Below are positions 36,111 through 45,698 of a stretch of DNA of 64,000 bases, one piece after another. The notes under the pieces are model-generated. The model made no database searches. It worked only from the letters and a program-made list of their open reading frames with translations, and was not told the origin of the DNA. Location: NCBI RefSeq assembly GCF_900241005.1, contig NZ_OEST01000005.1, positions 124,001-188,000 on the forward strand, given 5' to 3'. Source of the stretch: Bacteroides cutis. GTDB taxonomy: Bacteria; Bacteroidota; Bacteroidia; Bacteroidales; Bacteroidaceae. The translations under genes and the position numbers were made by a program. The first letter of the stretch is position 1. Every line of letters starts with the position of its first letter.

Positions 36111-36452
36111 TTTCAAAAAATCCTCCCTCATCGGGCTGAAGCAGTCAATCAGTACCCCTGCTTCCAAACAGACACATCCGTGTACTGCATCCGGTTCCAT
36201 ATAAATGCCGTCTCCCGCTGAAACGATTTGTTTTTCGCCGTTGACGGTAAATTCAAACTTGCCGCTGGCAACATATGTTGTCTGCGTGTGATAATGTGTA
36301 TGGGGTGTGCCGACTGCTCCCTGCTCGAACTTTACTTTTACGAGCATTACTTGGCCATCATAACCCATGATCTGACGAACGACGCCTTCACCGGCAGGTT
36401 CCCATACTTTCTCGTTTTCGAGAATGAATGTATTACTTCTTGTCTTTTGCAT
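36105..36452 (-). CDS. kdgF: cupin protein KdgF
   Basis: 115-residue single-domain cupin. Metal ligands are visible in GTPHTHYHTQTTYVASGKFEF (two-His plus further ligands, about 50-70) and the last in PDAVHGCVCLE. The ending CFSPMREDFLKR is typical of KdgF, which opens the ring of 4,5-unsaturated galacturonate to the linear keto-acid used by KduI. No signal peptide, so cytoplasmic. It is alone on the minus strand between two rightward esterase genes. A -7 box (TATATTTG, 36488-36481) lies 29 nt upstream. Confidence 0.88.
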   Translation of the reverse strand: MQKTRSNTFILENEKVWEPAGEGVVRQIMGYDGQVMLVKVKFEQGAVGTPHTHYHTQTTYVASGKFEFTVNGEKQIVSAGDGIYMEPDAVHGCVCLEAGVLIDCFSPMREDFLKR

Positions 36453-36480
36453 TTTGTGTAGAATCTATAAATAAGTGTGG

Positions 36481-36488
36481 CAAATATA
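36481..36488 (-). promoter_or_regulatory. -7 box for kdgF
   Basis: TATATTTG on the minus strand, predicted start near 36474, about 22 nt before the ATG. The shared TACAC operator is not found at the expected distance. Confidence 0.45.
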
Positions 36489-36512
36489 GTAAAAAACATA
36501 AGTTTGAAAACC

Positions 36513-38279
36513 ATGAAAAATAAATTGTTTCTGCTACTTGTAGCATTCTTTTTGTTTTCCGCGTTCAAAGCGGACAAACCGATTGTTACGATCTTTATGA
36601 TTGGCGATTCGACAATGTCGAATAAATCGCTCACAGGAGGAAATCCCGAGAGAGGATGGGGCCATGTGTTGCCCGGTTTCTTTTCCGAAGACATCCGGAT
36701 AGACAATCATGCCATGAATGGTCGTAGTTCCAAGAGTTTTATCGACGAAGGGCGATGGGATAAAGTACTTTCTCTGATAAGGAAAGGAGATTATGTATTC
36801 ATCCAGTTCGGGCATAATGATGAAAAACCCGTTGCCGACCGCCATACAGATCCCGGAACTACCTTCGATGCCAATCTGCGTAAATTTGTGAATGAAACAC
36901 GGGCCAAGGGTGGCATTCCTGTTTTGTTCAATTCCATTGTACGCCGTAATTTTGGAACGGCTGATGAAAAGGCTGTAGCACAGGCAATCATCCAAGATGA
37001 TATCCGTAAAGGAATAAATCCCGATGCCAAACGTGAAGCATCGCAGACTCCATCTCCTGAGAAAGGTGATAAGTTGATAGATACACATGGAGCTTATCTG
37101 GACTCTCCGCGTAATGTGGCAAAAGAGTTGGACGTTCCTTTTATAGATATGAATAAGTTGACTCATGATTTGGTGGAAGGTATGGGACCGGAAGAATCGA
37201 AGAAACTTTTTATGTGGGTTCCCGCCGATGTAGTTCCTGCCATGCCTAAGGGACGTGAAGACAATACACACTTGAATGTACATGGTGCCCGTGTCGTTGC
37301 CGGGCTGGCTGTGGATGCCATTGCCAAAGTAGTACCGGAACTGGCTAAGTATGTATGTCATTATGATTTTGTAGTGGCACAGGATGGTAGCGGTGATTTC
37401 TTCACGGTACAGGAGGCGATTGATGCCGTTCCTGATTTTCGCAAGAACAAACGTACCACTATCTTGGTGCGCAAAGGGGTATATAAGGAAAAATTGATAA
37501 TTCCTGAGAGTAAGATAAATATCTCGCTGATAGGTCAGGAAGGTGCTGTGGTTTCGTTTGATGATTATGCCCGTAAGCTCAATGTCTTTGGTGAAGAGAA
37601 AAGTACTTCCGGTTCTTCTTCCTGCTATATCTATGCCCCCGATTTCTATGCGGAGAACATAACTTTTGAAAATACGGCAGGACCTGTGGGACAGGCTGTA
37701 GCTTGCTTTGTCAGCGCTGACCGCGTATATTTCAAAAAATGCCGTTTTCTTGGTTTCCAGGATACGCTTTATACTTACGGAAAGGGATGTCGCCAATATT
37801 ATGAAGATTGCTACATAGAAGGAACTGTCGATTTTATTTTCGGTTGGTCTGTGGCGGTATTCAACCGTTGCCGTATTCACAGTAAAGGAGATGGTTACGT
37901 CACTGCACCTTCTACCGATAAGGGTCAGAGATATGGTTATGTATTTCAAGATTGTAAGTTGACGGCTGATGACGATGTGCATAAAGTATATCTTTCCCGC
38001 CCGTGGCGACCTTATGCGCAGGCTGTATACGTTCATTGTGACATGGGCAAGCATATTCTTCCGGCAGGTTGGCATAATTGGGGGAAGAAAGAAGCGGAGA
38101 AAACAGTTTTCTATGCCGAATATGGTAGTTATGGCGCAGGTTCCAATTCTAAAACACGTGCGCCATTCTCACATCAGCTCAAAAGTGGAAAAGGCTATGA
38201 GATTGAAACCGTACTTGCGGGGGACGATGGTTGGAATCCGGTGAAGAATGGTAATGGGCTGATAGAGATAAAACGATAA
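36513..38279 (+). CDS. CE12-CE8 fusion: acetylesterase plus pectin methylesterase
   Basis: 588 residues from the ATG at 36513, chosen because it begins the signal peptide (MKNKLFLLLVAF). The N-terminal SGNH esterase (about 25-270) has FMIGDSTMSNKS (nucleophile Ser), GHNDEKP (Asn block III) and DNTHLNVHGAR (Asp/His), as in CE12 rhamnogalacturonan/pectin acetylesterases. The C-terminal CE8 domain (about 285-588) has GQAVACFVSADR, GFQDTLYTYG, IEGTVDFIFGWSVAVF and YLSRPWRPYAQAVY. One protein can thus remove both acetyl and methyl groups from pectin. It starts 60 bp after the divergent kdgF. Confidence 0.93.
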   Translation: MKNKLFLLLVAFFLFSAFKADKPIVTIFMIGDSTMSNKSLTGGNPERGWGHVLPGFFSEDIRIDNHAMNGRSSKSFIDEGRWDKVLSLIRKGDYVFIQFGHNDEKPVADRHTDPGTTFDANLRKFVNETRAKGGIPVLFNSIVRRNFGTADEKAVAQAIIQDDIRKGINPDAKREASQTPSPEKGDKLIDTHGAYLDSPRNVAKELDVPFIDMNKLTHDLVEGMGPEESKKLFMWVPADVVPAMPKGREDNTHLNVHGARVVAGLAVDAIAKVVPELAKYVCHYDFVVAQDGSGDFFTVQEAIDAVPDFRKNKRTTILVRKGVYKEKLIIPESKINISLIGQEGAVVSFDDYARKLNVFGEEKSTSGSSSCYIYAPDFYAENITFENTAGPVGQAVACFVSADRVYFKKCRFLGFQDTLYTYGKGCRQYYEDCYIEGTVDFIFGWSVAVFNRCRIHSKGDGYVTAPSTDKGQRYGYVFQDCKLTADDDVHKVYLSRPWRPYAQAVYVHCDMGKHILPAGWHNWGKKEAEKTVFYAEYGSYGAGSNSKTRAPFSHQLKSGKGYEIETVLAGDDGWNPVKNGNGLIEIKR

Positions 38280-38342
38280 AAACATTTGCCAAAGTATAAA
38301 TCTGCGTCTTCTGTGGCGTATGTAAAATTTAGACATGCTATA

Positions 38343-39653
38343 ATGAAACGAATCTTATTATCTGTTGTTTTCCTGATCTCTCTGACACTTTCAGTTTCAG
38401 CAGAGAATTATCCTTACCGTAGCGATGTGCTTTGGGTGGCCGTACCCGATCATGCCGATTGGTTGTATAAAACGGGAGAAGAAGCGACTGTAGAAATACA
38501 GTTCTATAAATATGGCATCCCTCAGAATGGAGTGACGGTAACTTATGAACTTGGTGGCGACATGATGCCCGCCGATACCAAAGGTTCTGTTGTCCTGAAA
38601 GCTGGTAAAGCCGTAATCGCTGTCGGTACCATGAAACAACCGGGATTTCGCGATTGCCGTTTGCAGGCAACTATCGGAGGTAAGACCTATAGACACCATG
38701 TGAAGGTCGGTTTCTCGCCCGAGAAATTACAGCCTTATACACAACTACCTGCCGATTTCAAAGAATTCTGGGAGAAAAACAAAACTGAAGCAACTAAATA
38801 TCCCTTGAATTTTACAAAGAAATGGGTAGAAAAGTATTCTACTGACAAGATAGATTGCTATCTCGTGAAACTACAACTTAATAATCGTGGGCAAAGCATC
38901 TACGGATACCTCACTTGTCCCAAGAACATGACGAAAGCCGCTTGTCCCGTGGTTCTCTGTCCTCCGGGAGCAGGTATAAAGACTATAAAAGAACCATTGC
39001 GGCATAAATATTATGCCGAGCAGGGTTGTATTCGTTTTGAAATGGAGATTCATGGTTTGAATCCAGAAATGACGGAAACCGAATTTAAGGAAATCAGCAA
39101 TGCTTTTAATGGCAGGGAGAACGGATATCTGTCCAATGGGTTGGATAACCGTGACAATTATTATATGAAACGTGTGTATCTGGCATGTGTTCGCAGTATC
39201 GATTTCCTTACGTCGTTACCGGAGTGGGATGGTAAGAACGTTATCGTTCAGGGTGGCAGCCAGGGTGGTGCATTAGCCTTGGTAACCACCGGACTGGATG
39301 AACGTGTCACTGCGTGTGTTGCCAACCATCCTGCTCTCTGTGATATGGCTGGATATAAGGTCGGACGTGCCGGAGGTTATCCCCATTTTTTCCGTGTAGG
39401 TGGTATGGATACTCCCGACAAACTCAAAACAATGGCATATTATGATGTCGTGAATTTTGCAAGGCAGATAAGAGTACCTACTTATCTTACCTGGGGATAC
39501 AATGACGATACATGTCCGCCTACTACGAGCTATATTGTGTACAATCTGTTGAATTGTCCGAAAGAAGCCCTTGTCACTCCAATCAATGAACATTGGACGT
39601 CAGAAGATACGGAATATGGACATTTAGTCTGGATTAAAAAGCATCTTAAATAA
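38343..39653 (+). CDS. CE7-like acetyl esterase (AXE1 family)
   Basis: 436 residues from the ATG at 38343, which starts a signal peptide (MKRILLSVVFLIS, cleavage near VSAEN). About 110 residues of beta-rich N-terminal domain come first. The alpha/beta hydrolase of AXE1 type follows: oxyanion region CPVVLCPPGAG, nucleophile GGSQGGALAL (Ser about 302), acid in TWGYNDDTCPP and His in EYGHLVW. In this setting it probably removes acetyl groups from pectic sugars, though the family also acts on xylan and cephalosporin esters. It follows the CE12-CE8 gene by 63 bp on the same strand. Confidence 0.85.
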   Translation: MKRILLSVVFLISLTLSVSAENYPYRSDVLWVAVPDHADWLYKTGEEATVEIQFYKYGIPQNGVTVTYELGGDMMPADTKGSVVLKAGKAVIAVGTMKQPGFRDCRLQATIGGKTYRHHVKVGFSPEKLQPYTQLPADFKEFWEKNKTEATKYPLNFTKKWVEKYSTDKIDCYLVKLQLNNRGQSIYGYLTCPKNMTKAACPVVLCPPGAGIKTIKEPLRHKYYAEQGCIRFEMEIHGLNPEMTETEFKEISNAFNGRENGYLSNGLDNRDNYYMKRVYLACVRSIDFLTSLPEWDGKNVIVQGGSQGGALALVTTGLDERVTACVANHPALCDMAGYKVGRAGGYPHFFRVGGMDTPDKLKTMAYYDVVNFARQIRVPTYLTWGYNDDTCPPTTSYIVYNLLNCPKEALVTPINEHWTSEDTEYGHLVWIKKHLK

Positions 39654-39660
39654 GAGGTTG

Positions 39661-39770
39661 ACAGATATATAGATGCCTTGCGAGGGATATAAAGATCTGT
39701 CGTGATAAGTCTATATATCTGTCGTGATAAATCTATATATCCCTCGCGACAGATTATTATATCCCTCAGA
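39661..39770. repeat. 22-bp degenerate repeat array, copy 2, partly inverted
   Basis: Rightward units start at 39689, 39711, 39733 and 39755 with period 22. The left part (39661-39688) reads as the same unit on the other strand (CTCGCAAGGCATCTATATAT type). The unit at 39733 shares CTATATATCCCTCGCGACAG with the array at 19912-20014. The array fills the whole gap between two convergent genes, so it might work as a bidirectional terminator. Confidence 0.75.
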
Positions 39771-39771
39771 A

Positions 39772-40953
39772 TTATTTTCTTTCTCTTTCAAGAGGACTGG
39801 TAAGAAACCATTTATTGAAGAATTCCAGCGTTTCTCTTTGCATATATTTGTTAAAGAAATGCTTCTCCTCCCATATCTTGGTCACAAGCTTGTCTTCTGC
39901 ATCTTGACTCTTCCACACGGCACGCATGGTCTGATACGCATCCTTCACCCCATCCACCGGAAAGAGTTTGTCTTTACTTCCATTGAAGAACAGTGTAGGT
40001 TTCGGGCAGGCGATACTTGCCGTATGCGGATAATCGAGATAACGTCTCAGAGTGGGAATGAGCATCGAATAGGCCGATCCGCCTTTGTTTTGATTATTGG
40101 TGAGAGACATCAGGTATTCAGTGGTGTTCATCCAGCAAACAGATGCCGAGGCTTTGATACAATCGGTAAGGGCTGCAAGCATCCACGAACGATAAGCTCC
40201 CATAGAAAACCCCAGACACCCTACTCTTTCTTTGTCAACCATAGGCAACGAAGCCAGAAACTCAGCGCTGCGTACATCATCTATATTGATGAAAGCCCCC
40301 CAAGAAGCCCCCATCTGCAGGAAGTTGGAAGCTAACGCCTGCTGTACTTCATAATTTGTACCCTCTTTTCGCCCACGTTCTCCCCAAAATAAGGCATCTA
40401 TGGCCAATACCACATATCCGTTCTGTGCAAAATAATCACCGATATATTCTCCGTCGTAACAACGTATTACCCAGTCTCCGGCATCCGTTAAGACCTCCGG
40501 CGACACTCCGAATGGACGAATCATCTTCTCTTTCCCAATTGAAAAATGGGCACCGTGGTCGTGAAGCATGACGATAGCGGGAAAAGGACCCTTACCTGCA
40601 GGAACCAGCAGATAGGCTGGTATGCTATACCAATCCGAGACATTAAACCGGATTTTACGGGCTTCGTAGCCATTTCGTTGTTCTGTTGCGACGAGTGTCA
40701 TATTGTATTTTCCGGGAGCAGGCGGTAAATTCTGCATGCATTCCATTACAATGTTACGTGCATTCGTCTTCCACTGTTTGAAATCTTTTATAGAAGAGTT
40801 TCCCCATGCTTCGGGGTAGGTGAGTTGTTGCTTGAGTTGTTCGTAGAAAACCGGCATGTTTTTGAGAATTCCATAGGGGATTGTATCAGACTGGGCCGAA
40901 ATGGGACTATTTACTGACAGAAATAAGATGAAAAAGAAGATAAACTGTTTCAT
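39772..40953 (-). CDS. exported alpha/beta hydrolase, probable esterase
   Basis: 393 residues with a signal peptide (MKQFIFFFILFLSV, cleavage near ISAQS). Alpha/beta-hydrolase elements: oxyanion region AIVMLHDHGAHFS, nucleophile elbow GCLGFSMGAYRSW (Ser about 251), acid in LFFNGSKDKLFP and a His in EEKHFFNKYM. It resembles the Abhydrolase_7/dienelactone-hydrolase group often found in Bacteroides glycan loci. Substrate is unknown; a sugar-ester role is likely from the neighbours. Divergent from the HTCS regulator with 79 bp between. Confidence 0.75.
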   Translation of the reverse strand: MKQFIFFFILFLSVNSPISAQSDTIPYGILKNMPVFYEQLKQQLTYPEAWGNSSIKDFKQWKTNARNIVMECMQNLPPAPGKYNMTLVATEQRNGYEARKIRFNVSDWYSIPAYLLVPAGKGPFPAIVMLHDHGAHFSIGKEKMIRPFGVSPEVLTDAGDWVIRCYDGEYIGDYFAQNGYVVLAIDALFWGERGRKEGTNYEVQQALASNFLQMGASWGAFINIDDVRSAEFLASLPMVDKERVGCLGFSMGAYRSWMLAALTDCIKASASVCWMNTTEYLMSLTNNQNKGGSAYSMLIPTLRRYLDYPHTASIACPKPTLFFNGSKDKLFPVDGVKDAYQTMRAVWKSQDAEDKLVTKIWEEKHFFNKYMQRETLEFFNKWFLTSPLERERK

Positions 40954-40974
40954 ATTTGGTACTTAAAATAAAAA

Positions 40975-40982
40975 CAAAGATA
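40975..40982 (-). promoter_or_regulatory. -7 box for the alpha/beta hydrolase gene
   Basis: TATCTTTG on the minus strand, 22 nt before the ATG at 40953. A weaker TATCTTTA on the plus strand at 41005-41012 could serve the HTCS gene. Confidence 0.5.
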
Positions 40983-41032
40983 CTGGATTTTTCACTGAAA
41001 TATGTATCTTTACCGCATAGAATAGATCCATT

Positions 41033-44000
41033 ATGAAAAGAATCTTATATCTGATTGCCAGTTTAGTATGTGCGCTGTCGGCCAAATCGCAGCCCGACTG
41101 TTTTTTTACTCATTATTCATCAGAAGACGGACTTTCCCAAAATACCGTTATGAGTATTTTGCAGGACAGAAAAGGTAATATGTGGTTTTCTACCTGGGAC
41201 GGAATTAATAAATTCGACGGGTATACTTTTAGAACCTATAAAGCAAAGTTGGATAACCAGATCGATTTGACGAACAACCGCATTGATCAGATGTTTGAAG
41301 ATGAATACGGTTTTCTCTGGATGCAGACATACGATAACCACGTCTATCGTTTTGATCCTCGTTCGGAAGTATTCGAACGAGTACCTGCCACGGAGAAAGA
41401 CGGTGCCGCAGCCACCGTTGCCACTATTAAAATATTGCCTTGTGGTTCCGTCTGGTTACTTACGGAGAAAGAGGGTGCTATCCGAATAAAGACAAACCCT
41501 GAGACATATCGCCTGACGACAGACTGGTATTCTGAAAAGAACGGTTCTTTGCAAGCTACGTTTATACATAATGTATTCGAAGATCTTTCAGGAAATGAAT
41601 GGTTGTTGACTAATAACGGATTGACAATGTTTCCGGCGGGAAGCAAACAATCCGTATCTTATTTTGTAGAAGCGTCCAAACAGGAAACTTCTGCCGGGCA
41701 GCTCTTTTATGCTGCTCAGGAACACAATGACGAGATATTCTTTGGTTCGGGTAGTGGACGCGTATGGCGTTATCAGAAGAAAGACGGACAATTCCGGCTA
41801 CTTCAGTTGCCCGTTTCTTCAAGGATTGTAGCTATCCGGAAATTGAATGAACAGGAAATGGTGATTGTAACCGCCACGGATGGTTTCTTTATTTACAAAT
41901 TCCAATCCAAGACGACGGAACATTTTGAAGCGTCCCATCTACCTAAAGTGCCGATTCGTTCCGTTTATGTGGATAGAACTTCGGAAATATGGTTTGAACA
42001 AGAAATTTCCGGTACGGTGGTCCATTTCAATCCGAAAACAAAGGTACTGAAAACAGAAGTTATCAAGGTGGAACCTACCAGTACCGATCGTTCACGTCCG
42101 GCTTTTCATGTACATGAGGATATTTACGGTACGGTATGGGTACATCCATATGGCGGTGGCTTTTCGCGTTTTGATAAGGAAAGTAATCGTTTGTGTCCTT
42201 TCTATAATGGACTGACTGATGCAAATTGGCGTTTCTCCAACAAAATTCATTCCGCTTTCTCTGACAGACAAGGTAATCTGTGGATGTGTACACATTCCAA
42301 AGGATTGGAAAAGGTAACTTTCCGCCCTTCTCAGTTTAGGATGGTTACGCCCGAGCCCCATCGGTATGAGTCGCTGAGTAATGAAGTACGTGCTCTTTGT
42401 GAGGATAAAGAGCATAACCTATGGGTGGGGCTGAAGGATAGTAAACTGCGTGTCTACGATAGAAATCATAAAGAGCTCGGCTATCTCACTGAGGCAGGAA
42501 CGGTATCCCGTACAGGTACTCCACTGATAGGAAATGTGTATTTTATCCGGCAAGACAGCAAGAACAATCTTTGGATTGCCACTAAGGGTGACGGACTGGT
42601 GAAAGCGGAGCCGCAAGGGGCAATGCGTTATAAGCTGACTCGTTATCAATATCGTAAGGATGACATCTACAGTCTGAGTGACGACAATGTGTATTGCGTT
42701 TACGAAGACATACGTGGCCGCATTTGGATAGCGACTTTTGCTGGTGGCGTGAATTACTTGACGCGTAATCAGGGAGGAAGGGAAATCTTTGTCAATCATC
42801 GTAATAACCTTAAGGGCTATCCCATTGATGACTGTTATAAAGCTCGTTTCATAACCGGCGATCATCAAGGGAATATCTGGATAGGTACTACCGTAGGTGC
42901 TTTGATGGTAAATGCGGACTTTAAATCTCCAGAGGATGCGGTGTTCCATCATTTTGTACGTGTTACAGATGATGTTAATAGCTTGAGTAATAATGATGTA
43001 CATTGGATAATCTCTACTCGAAAAAAGGAACTCTATTTGGCTACTTTTGGTGGCGGACTGAATAAATTGATGTCTATTGACGAAAATGGCCACGCCATGT
43101 TCAAATCCTATTGTGTACAGAACGGTTTACCTTCAGATGTGTTACTCTCCATACGTGAGGACGCTAAGGGTAATCTTTGGATGAGTACCGAAAATGGTGT
43201 CAGCAAGTTTATTCCTGCGGAAGAAAAGTTTGAGAATTATGTGGACAAGCGTATATCCTTTCAGGTCAGGTTCAGTGAAGCGGCTTCAGCCTATACTTCG
43301 TGGGGGAATATCATGTTTGGGGCGAGTGATGGCATTTTTGTTTTCAATCCCGACTCCATCCGTAAAAGTAGTTATATCCCCCCGATTGTGTTCTCTAAGC
43401 TGCTGGTTGCCAATGAAAATGTACTGCCTGGAGAAGGCTCGGTATTGCAGAAGGCATTAGATGATACGCGCGAGTTGAAACTTTCTCATAAGGAGAATAT
43501 TTTTACGATACAGTTTGCCGCGCTTGACTATACGGCACCTTTCGAGATACAGTATGCTTATACTCTGGATGGATTTGAGAAGGCATGGAATTATGTGGGC
43601 AAACAGCGTATGGCTACCTATACTAACTTGCCGAAAGGGCACTATGTTTTTAAGGTACGTTCTACTAATGCTGATGGAGTATGGACGGAAAATACGCGTT
43701 TACTCGATATCGAAATTCTTCCCTCTTTCTGGGAAACTCCATTTGCTTACTTCCTATATGTATTGTTCATTGTGCTGATTATCGTAACTGCCGTTTATAT
43801 CTTGTTTACTATCTATCGTTTGAAGCATCGGGTATTTATGGAGCAACAAATGACGGATATGAAGTTGCGCTTCTTTACGGATATTTCTCATGAACTGCGT
43901 ACTCCATTAACGTTGATTTCCGGTCCGGTAGAATATGTGTTGGAGAATGCTTCGCTTCCGGCAGATGCCCGTGAGCAGTTGCAGGTGGTGGAGCGGAACA

Positions 44001-45478
44001 CGAACCGTATGTTGCGTTTGATTAACCAGATACTCGATTTTCGTAAAATACAGAATAAGAAAATGAAAATGCTGGTACAACGCATTGAGGTGGTGGCGTA
44101 TACCCGTAAGATTATGGAGAATTTCGATTCCGTAGCTGATGAACATCAGATTGATTTCTTGTTTGAGACGGAGAAAGAAGAACTCTATTTGTGGGTAGAT
44201 GTCGATAAGTACGAGAAAATTGTCTTTAATCTATTGTCTAACGCCTTTAAATATACATCAAATGGAAAGATGATAAAAGTCTTTATCCATGAGGATGAAA
44301 ATACTGTTTCAATTGGTGTACAAGACCAGGGTATCGGTATTGCGGATAGCAAGAAGAACTCTATTTTCATACGTTTTGAGAATTTGGTGGATCGTAATCT
44401 ATTCAATCAGTCCAGTACAGGTATTGGTTTGTCACTGGTGAAGGAGTTGGTTGAAATGCATAAAGCTTTGATTTCAGTGGATAGCCAGTTGGGAGAGGGA
44501 AGTTGTTTTAAGGTTGATTTCCAGAAAGGTAAGGAACATTATGATGATTCTGTTGAGTTTATGCAGGATGATGCTACCGCCGGAATGGAGGTAGCCAAAC
44601 CTGTTGGTAATCAGGATGAGATGGCTCATGACCATATGGAGGAAGAAAAAACGCCTGAAGGAGAAGAAATGGGAAACTCTAAAGGTGTCATGCTTTTGGT
44701 GGAAGATAATTCGGAATTAAGACTCTTCCTGCGTAGTATCTTTTCCTCAGAATATCGTGTCGTAGAGGCGGGGAATGGTATGGAGGGGTGGAGTAAGGCA
44801 TTGAAGTTCCTGCCTGATATCATTATCAGTGACGTGATGATGCCGGAAAAGGATGGTATAGCTATGACCCGTGAGCTACGTGCTGACATGACTACCAGCC
44901 ACATTCCTGTTGTCCTTTTGACTGCCAAAACCTCCATCGAAAGTAAATTGGAGGGATTGGAATATGGAGCGGACGATTATATAACCAAGCCTTTCAGTGC
45001 CACCTATCTGAAAGCACGTGTGAAAAATCTACTGACGCAACGGAAAAAGTTGCAAGCTCTGTATCGTGAAGATCTGATGTCTGCCGGTGTCGCTTCTTTG
45101 CCGGAGGAAGATACAGAGGACAAGAAAGCACCGATTATGTCCTCCAACGACCGTAAATTCATGGATAAACTTCTGGAGCTGATGGAGAAGAATATGGATA
45201 ACGGAGATTTGGTAGTCGATGATTTAGTACAGGAATTAGCTGTCAGCCGTTCGGTTTTCTTTAAGAAATTGAAAACGCTGACTGGTTTGGCACCTATCGA
45301 ATTTATCAAGGATATGCGTATAAACCGTGCCGTGCAGTTGATAGAAACCGGTGAGTATTCCATGACACAAATATCATATATGGTGGGTATCAATGATCCG
45401 CGTTACTTCAGCAAGTGTTTCAAGAACAAGATGGGAATGACACCGACGGAATATCGGGATAAGGTATTGAAACAGTAA
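41033..45478 (+). CDS. hybrid two-component system regulator (HTCS) of the pectin locus
   Basis: 1481 residues. Signal peptide; two-bladed-propeller sensor built from Reg_prop repeats (such as QDRKGNMWFSTWDGINKFDG and DSKNNLWIATKGDGL, about 25-790); Y_Y_Y domain (about 830-895); one membrane helix (about 903-928); histidine kinase with phospho-His in DISHELRTPLTL (about His953) and ATPase motifs NLLSNAFKYT and GIGLSLVKELVE; receiver domain with Asp in IIISDVMMPEKDG (about Asp1267) and the switch Lys in YITKPF; and an AraC-type DNA-binding domain (about 1380-1478). The sensor binds a breakdown product in the periplasm and the C-terminus activates transcription. It lies inside the pectin locus and probably binds the shared TACAC operator. 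Confidence 0.95.
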   Translation: MKRILYLIASLVCALSAKSQPDCFFTHYSSEDGLSQNTVMSILQDRKGNMWFSTWDGINKFDGYTFRTYKAKLDNQIDLTNNRIDQMFEDEYGFLWMQTYDNHVYRFDPRSEVFERVPATEKDGAAATVATIKILPCGSVWLLTEKEGAIRIKTNPETYRLTTDWYSEKNGSLQATFIHNVFEDLSGNEWLLTNNGLTMFPAGSKQSVSYFVEASKQETSAGQLFYAAQEHNDEIFFGSGSGRVWRYQKKDGQFRLLQLPVSSRIVAIRKLNEQEMVIVTATDGFFIYKFQSKTTEHFEASHLPKVPIRSVYVDRTSEIWFEQEISGTVVHFNPKTKVLKTEVIKVEPTSTDRSRPAFHVHEDIYGTVWVHPYGGGFSRFDKESNRLCPFYNGLTDANWRFSNKIHSAFSDRQGNLWMCTHSKGLEKVTFRPSQFRMVTPEPHRYESLSNEVRALCEDKEHNLWVGLKDSKLRVYDRNHKELGYLTEAGTVSRTGTPLIGNVYFIRQDSKNNLWIATKGDGLVKAEPQGAMRYKLTRYQYRKDDIYSLSDDNVYCVYEDIRGRIWIATFAGGVNYLTRNQGGREIFVNHRNNLKGYPIDDCYKARFITGDHQGNIWIGTTVGALMVNADFKSPEDAVFHHFVRVTDDVNSLSNNDVHWIISTRKKELYLATFGGGLNKLMSIDENGHAMFKSYCVQNGLPSDVLLSIREDAKGNLWMSTENGVSKFIPAEEKFENYVDKRISFQVRFSEAASAYTSWGNIMFGASDGIFVFNPDSIRKSSYIPPIVFSKLLVANENVLPGEGSVLQKALDDTRELKLSHKENIFTIQFAALDYTAPFEIQYAYTLDGFEKAWNYVGKQRMATYTNLPKGHYVFKVRSTNADGVWTENTRLLDIEILPSFWETPFAYFLYVLFIVLIIVTAVYILFTIYRLKHRVFMEQQMTDMKLRFFTDISHELRTPLTLISGPVEYVLENASLPADAREQLQVVERNTNRMLRLINQILDFRKIQNKKMKMLVQRIEVVAYTRKIMENFDSVADEHQIDFLFETEKEELYLWVDVDKYEKIVFNLLSNAFKYTSNGKMIKVFIHEDENTVSIGVQDQGIGIADSKKNSIFIRFENLVDRNLFNQSSTGIGLSLVKELVEMHKALISVDSQLGEGSCFKVDFQKGKEHYDDSVEFMQDDATAGMEVAKPVGNQDEMAHDHMEEEKTPEGEEMGNSKGVMLLVEDNSELRLFLRSIFSSEYRVVEAGNGMEGWSKALKFLPDIIISDVMMPEKDGIAMTRELRADMTTSHIPVVLLTAKTSIESKLEGLEYGADDYITKPFSATYLKARVKNLLTQRKKLQALYREDLMSAGVASLPEEDTEDKKAPIMSSNDRKFMDKLLELMEKNMDNGDLVVDDLVQELAVSRSVFFKKLKTLTGLAPIEFIKDMRINRAVQLIETGEYSMTQISYMVGINDPRYFSKCFKNKMGMTPTEYRDKVLKQ

Positions 45479-45627
45479 GCGCTATTTGGATATATAGTTC
45501 TTGTTACTGTCTGTTACAACTAATACCCGGTCGGGATATCTGACCAAAGTCATATCCATAAGGATGTGAAGACTGTTCATAAATGTTCGTAGCAGGTTGG
45601 GTGGATGAATATAAGAAACATAACAAC

Positions 45628-45660
45628 AAGGGAGGACACCGGTCAACGATGTCCTCCCTT
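45628..45660. terminator. terminator between HTCS and the Sus operon
   Basis: An 11-bp perfect stem (45628-45638 with 45650-45660), 11-nt loop, between the convergent HTCS (+) and SusE-position gene (-). Confidence 0.7.
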
Positions 45661-45698
45661 CATTGTCTCAGAGACTTTTATGATTGGTTAGTACTATT

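Noticed and set aside
36499..36506. TAAGTTTG as -7 box for the CE12-CE8 gene
   Set aside because: It ends only 6 nt before the chosen ATG, which leaves no room for a leader; the real promoter of this gene was not found.
36534..38075. 513-codon open frame on the minus strand
   Set aside because: Antisense to the CE12-CE8 gene, whose catalytic motifs are intact; the translation has no recognisable motifs.
42419..43093. 224-codon frame antisense to the HTCS sensor
   Set aside because: No motif, and the sense strand encodes clear Reg_prop repeats.
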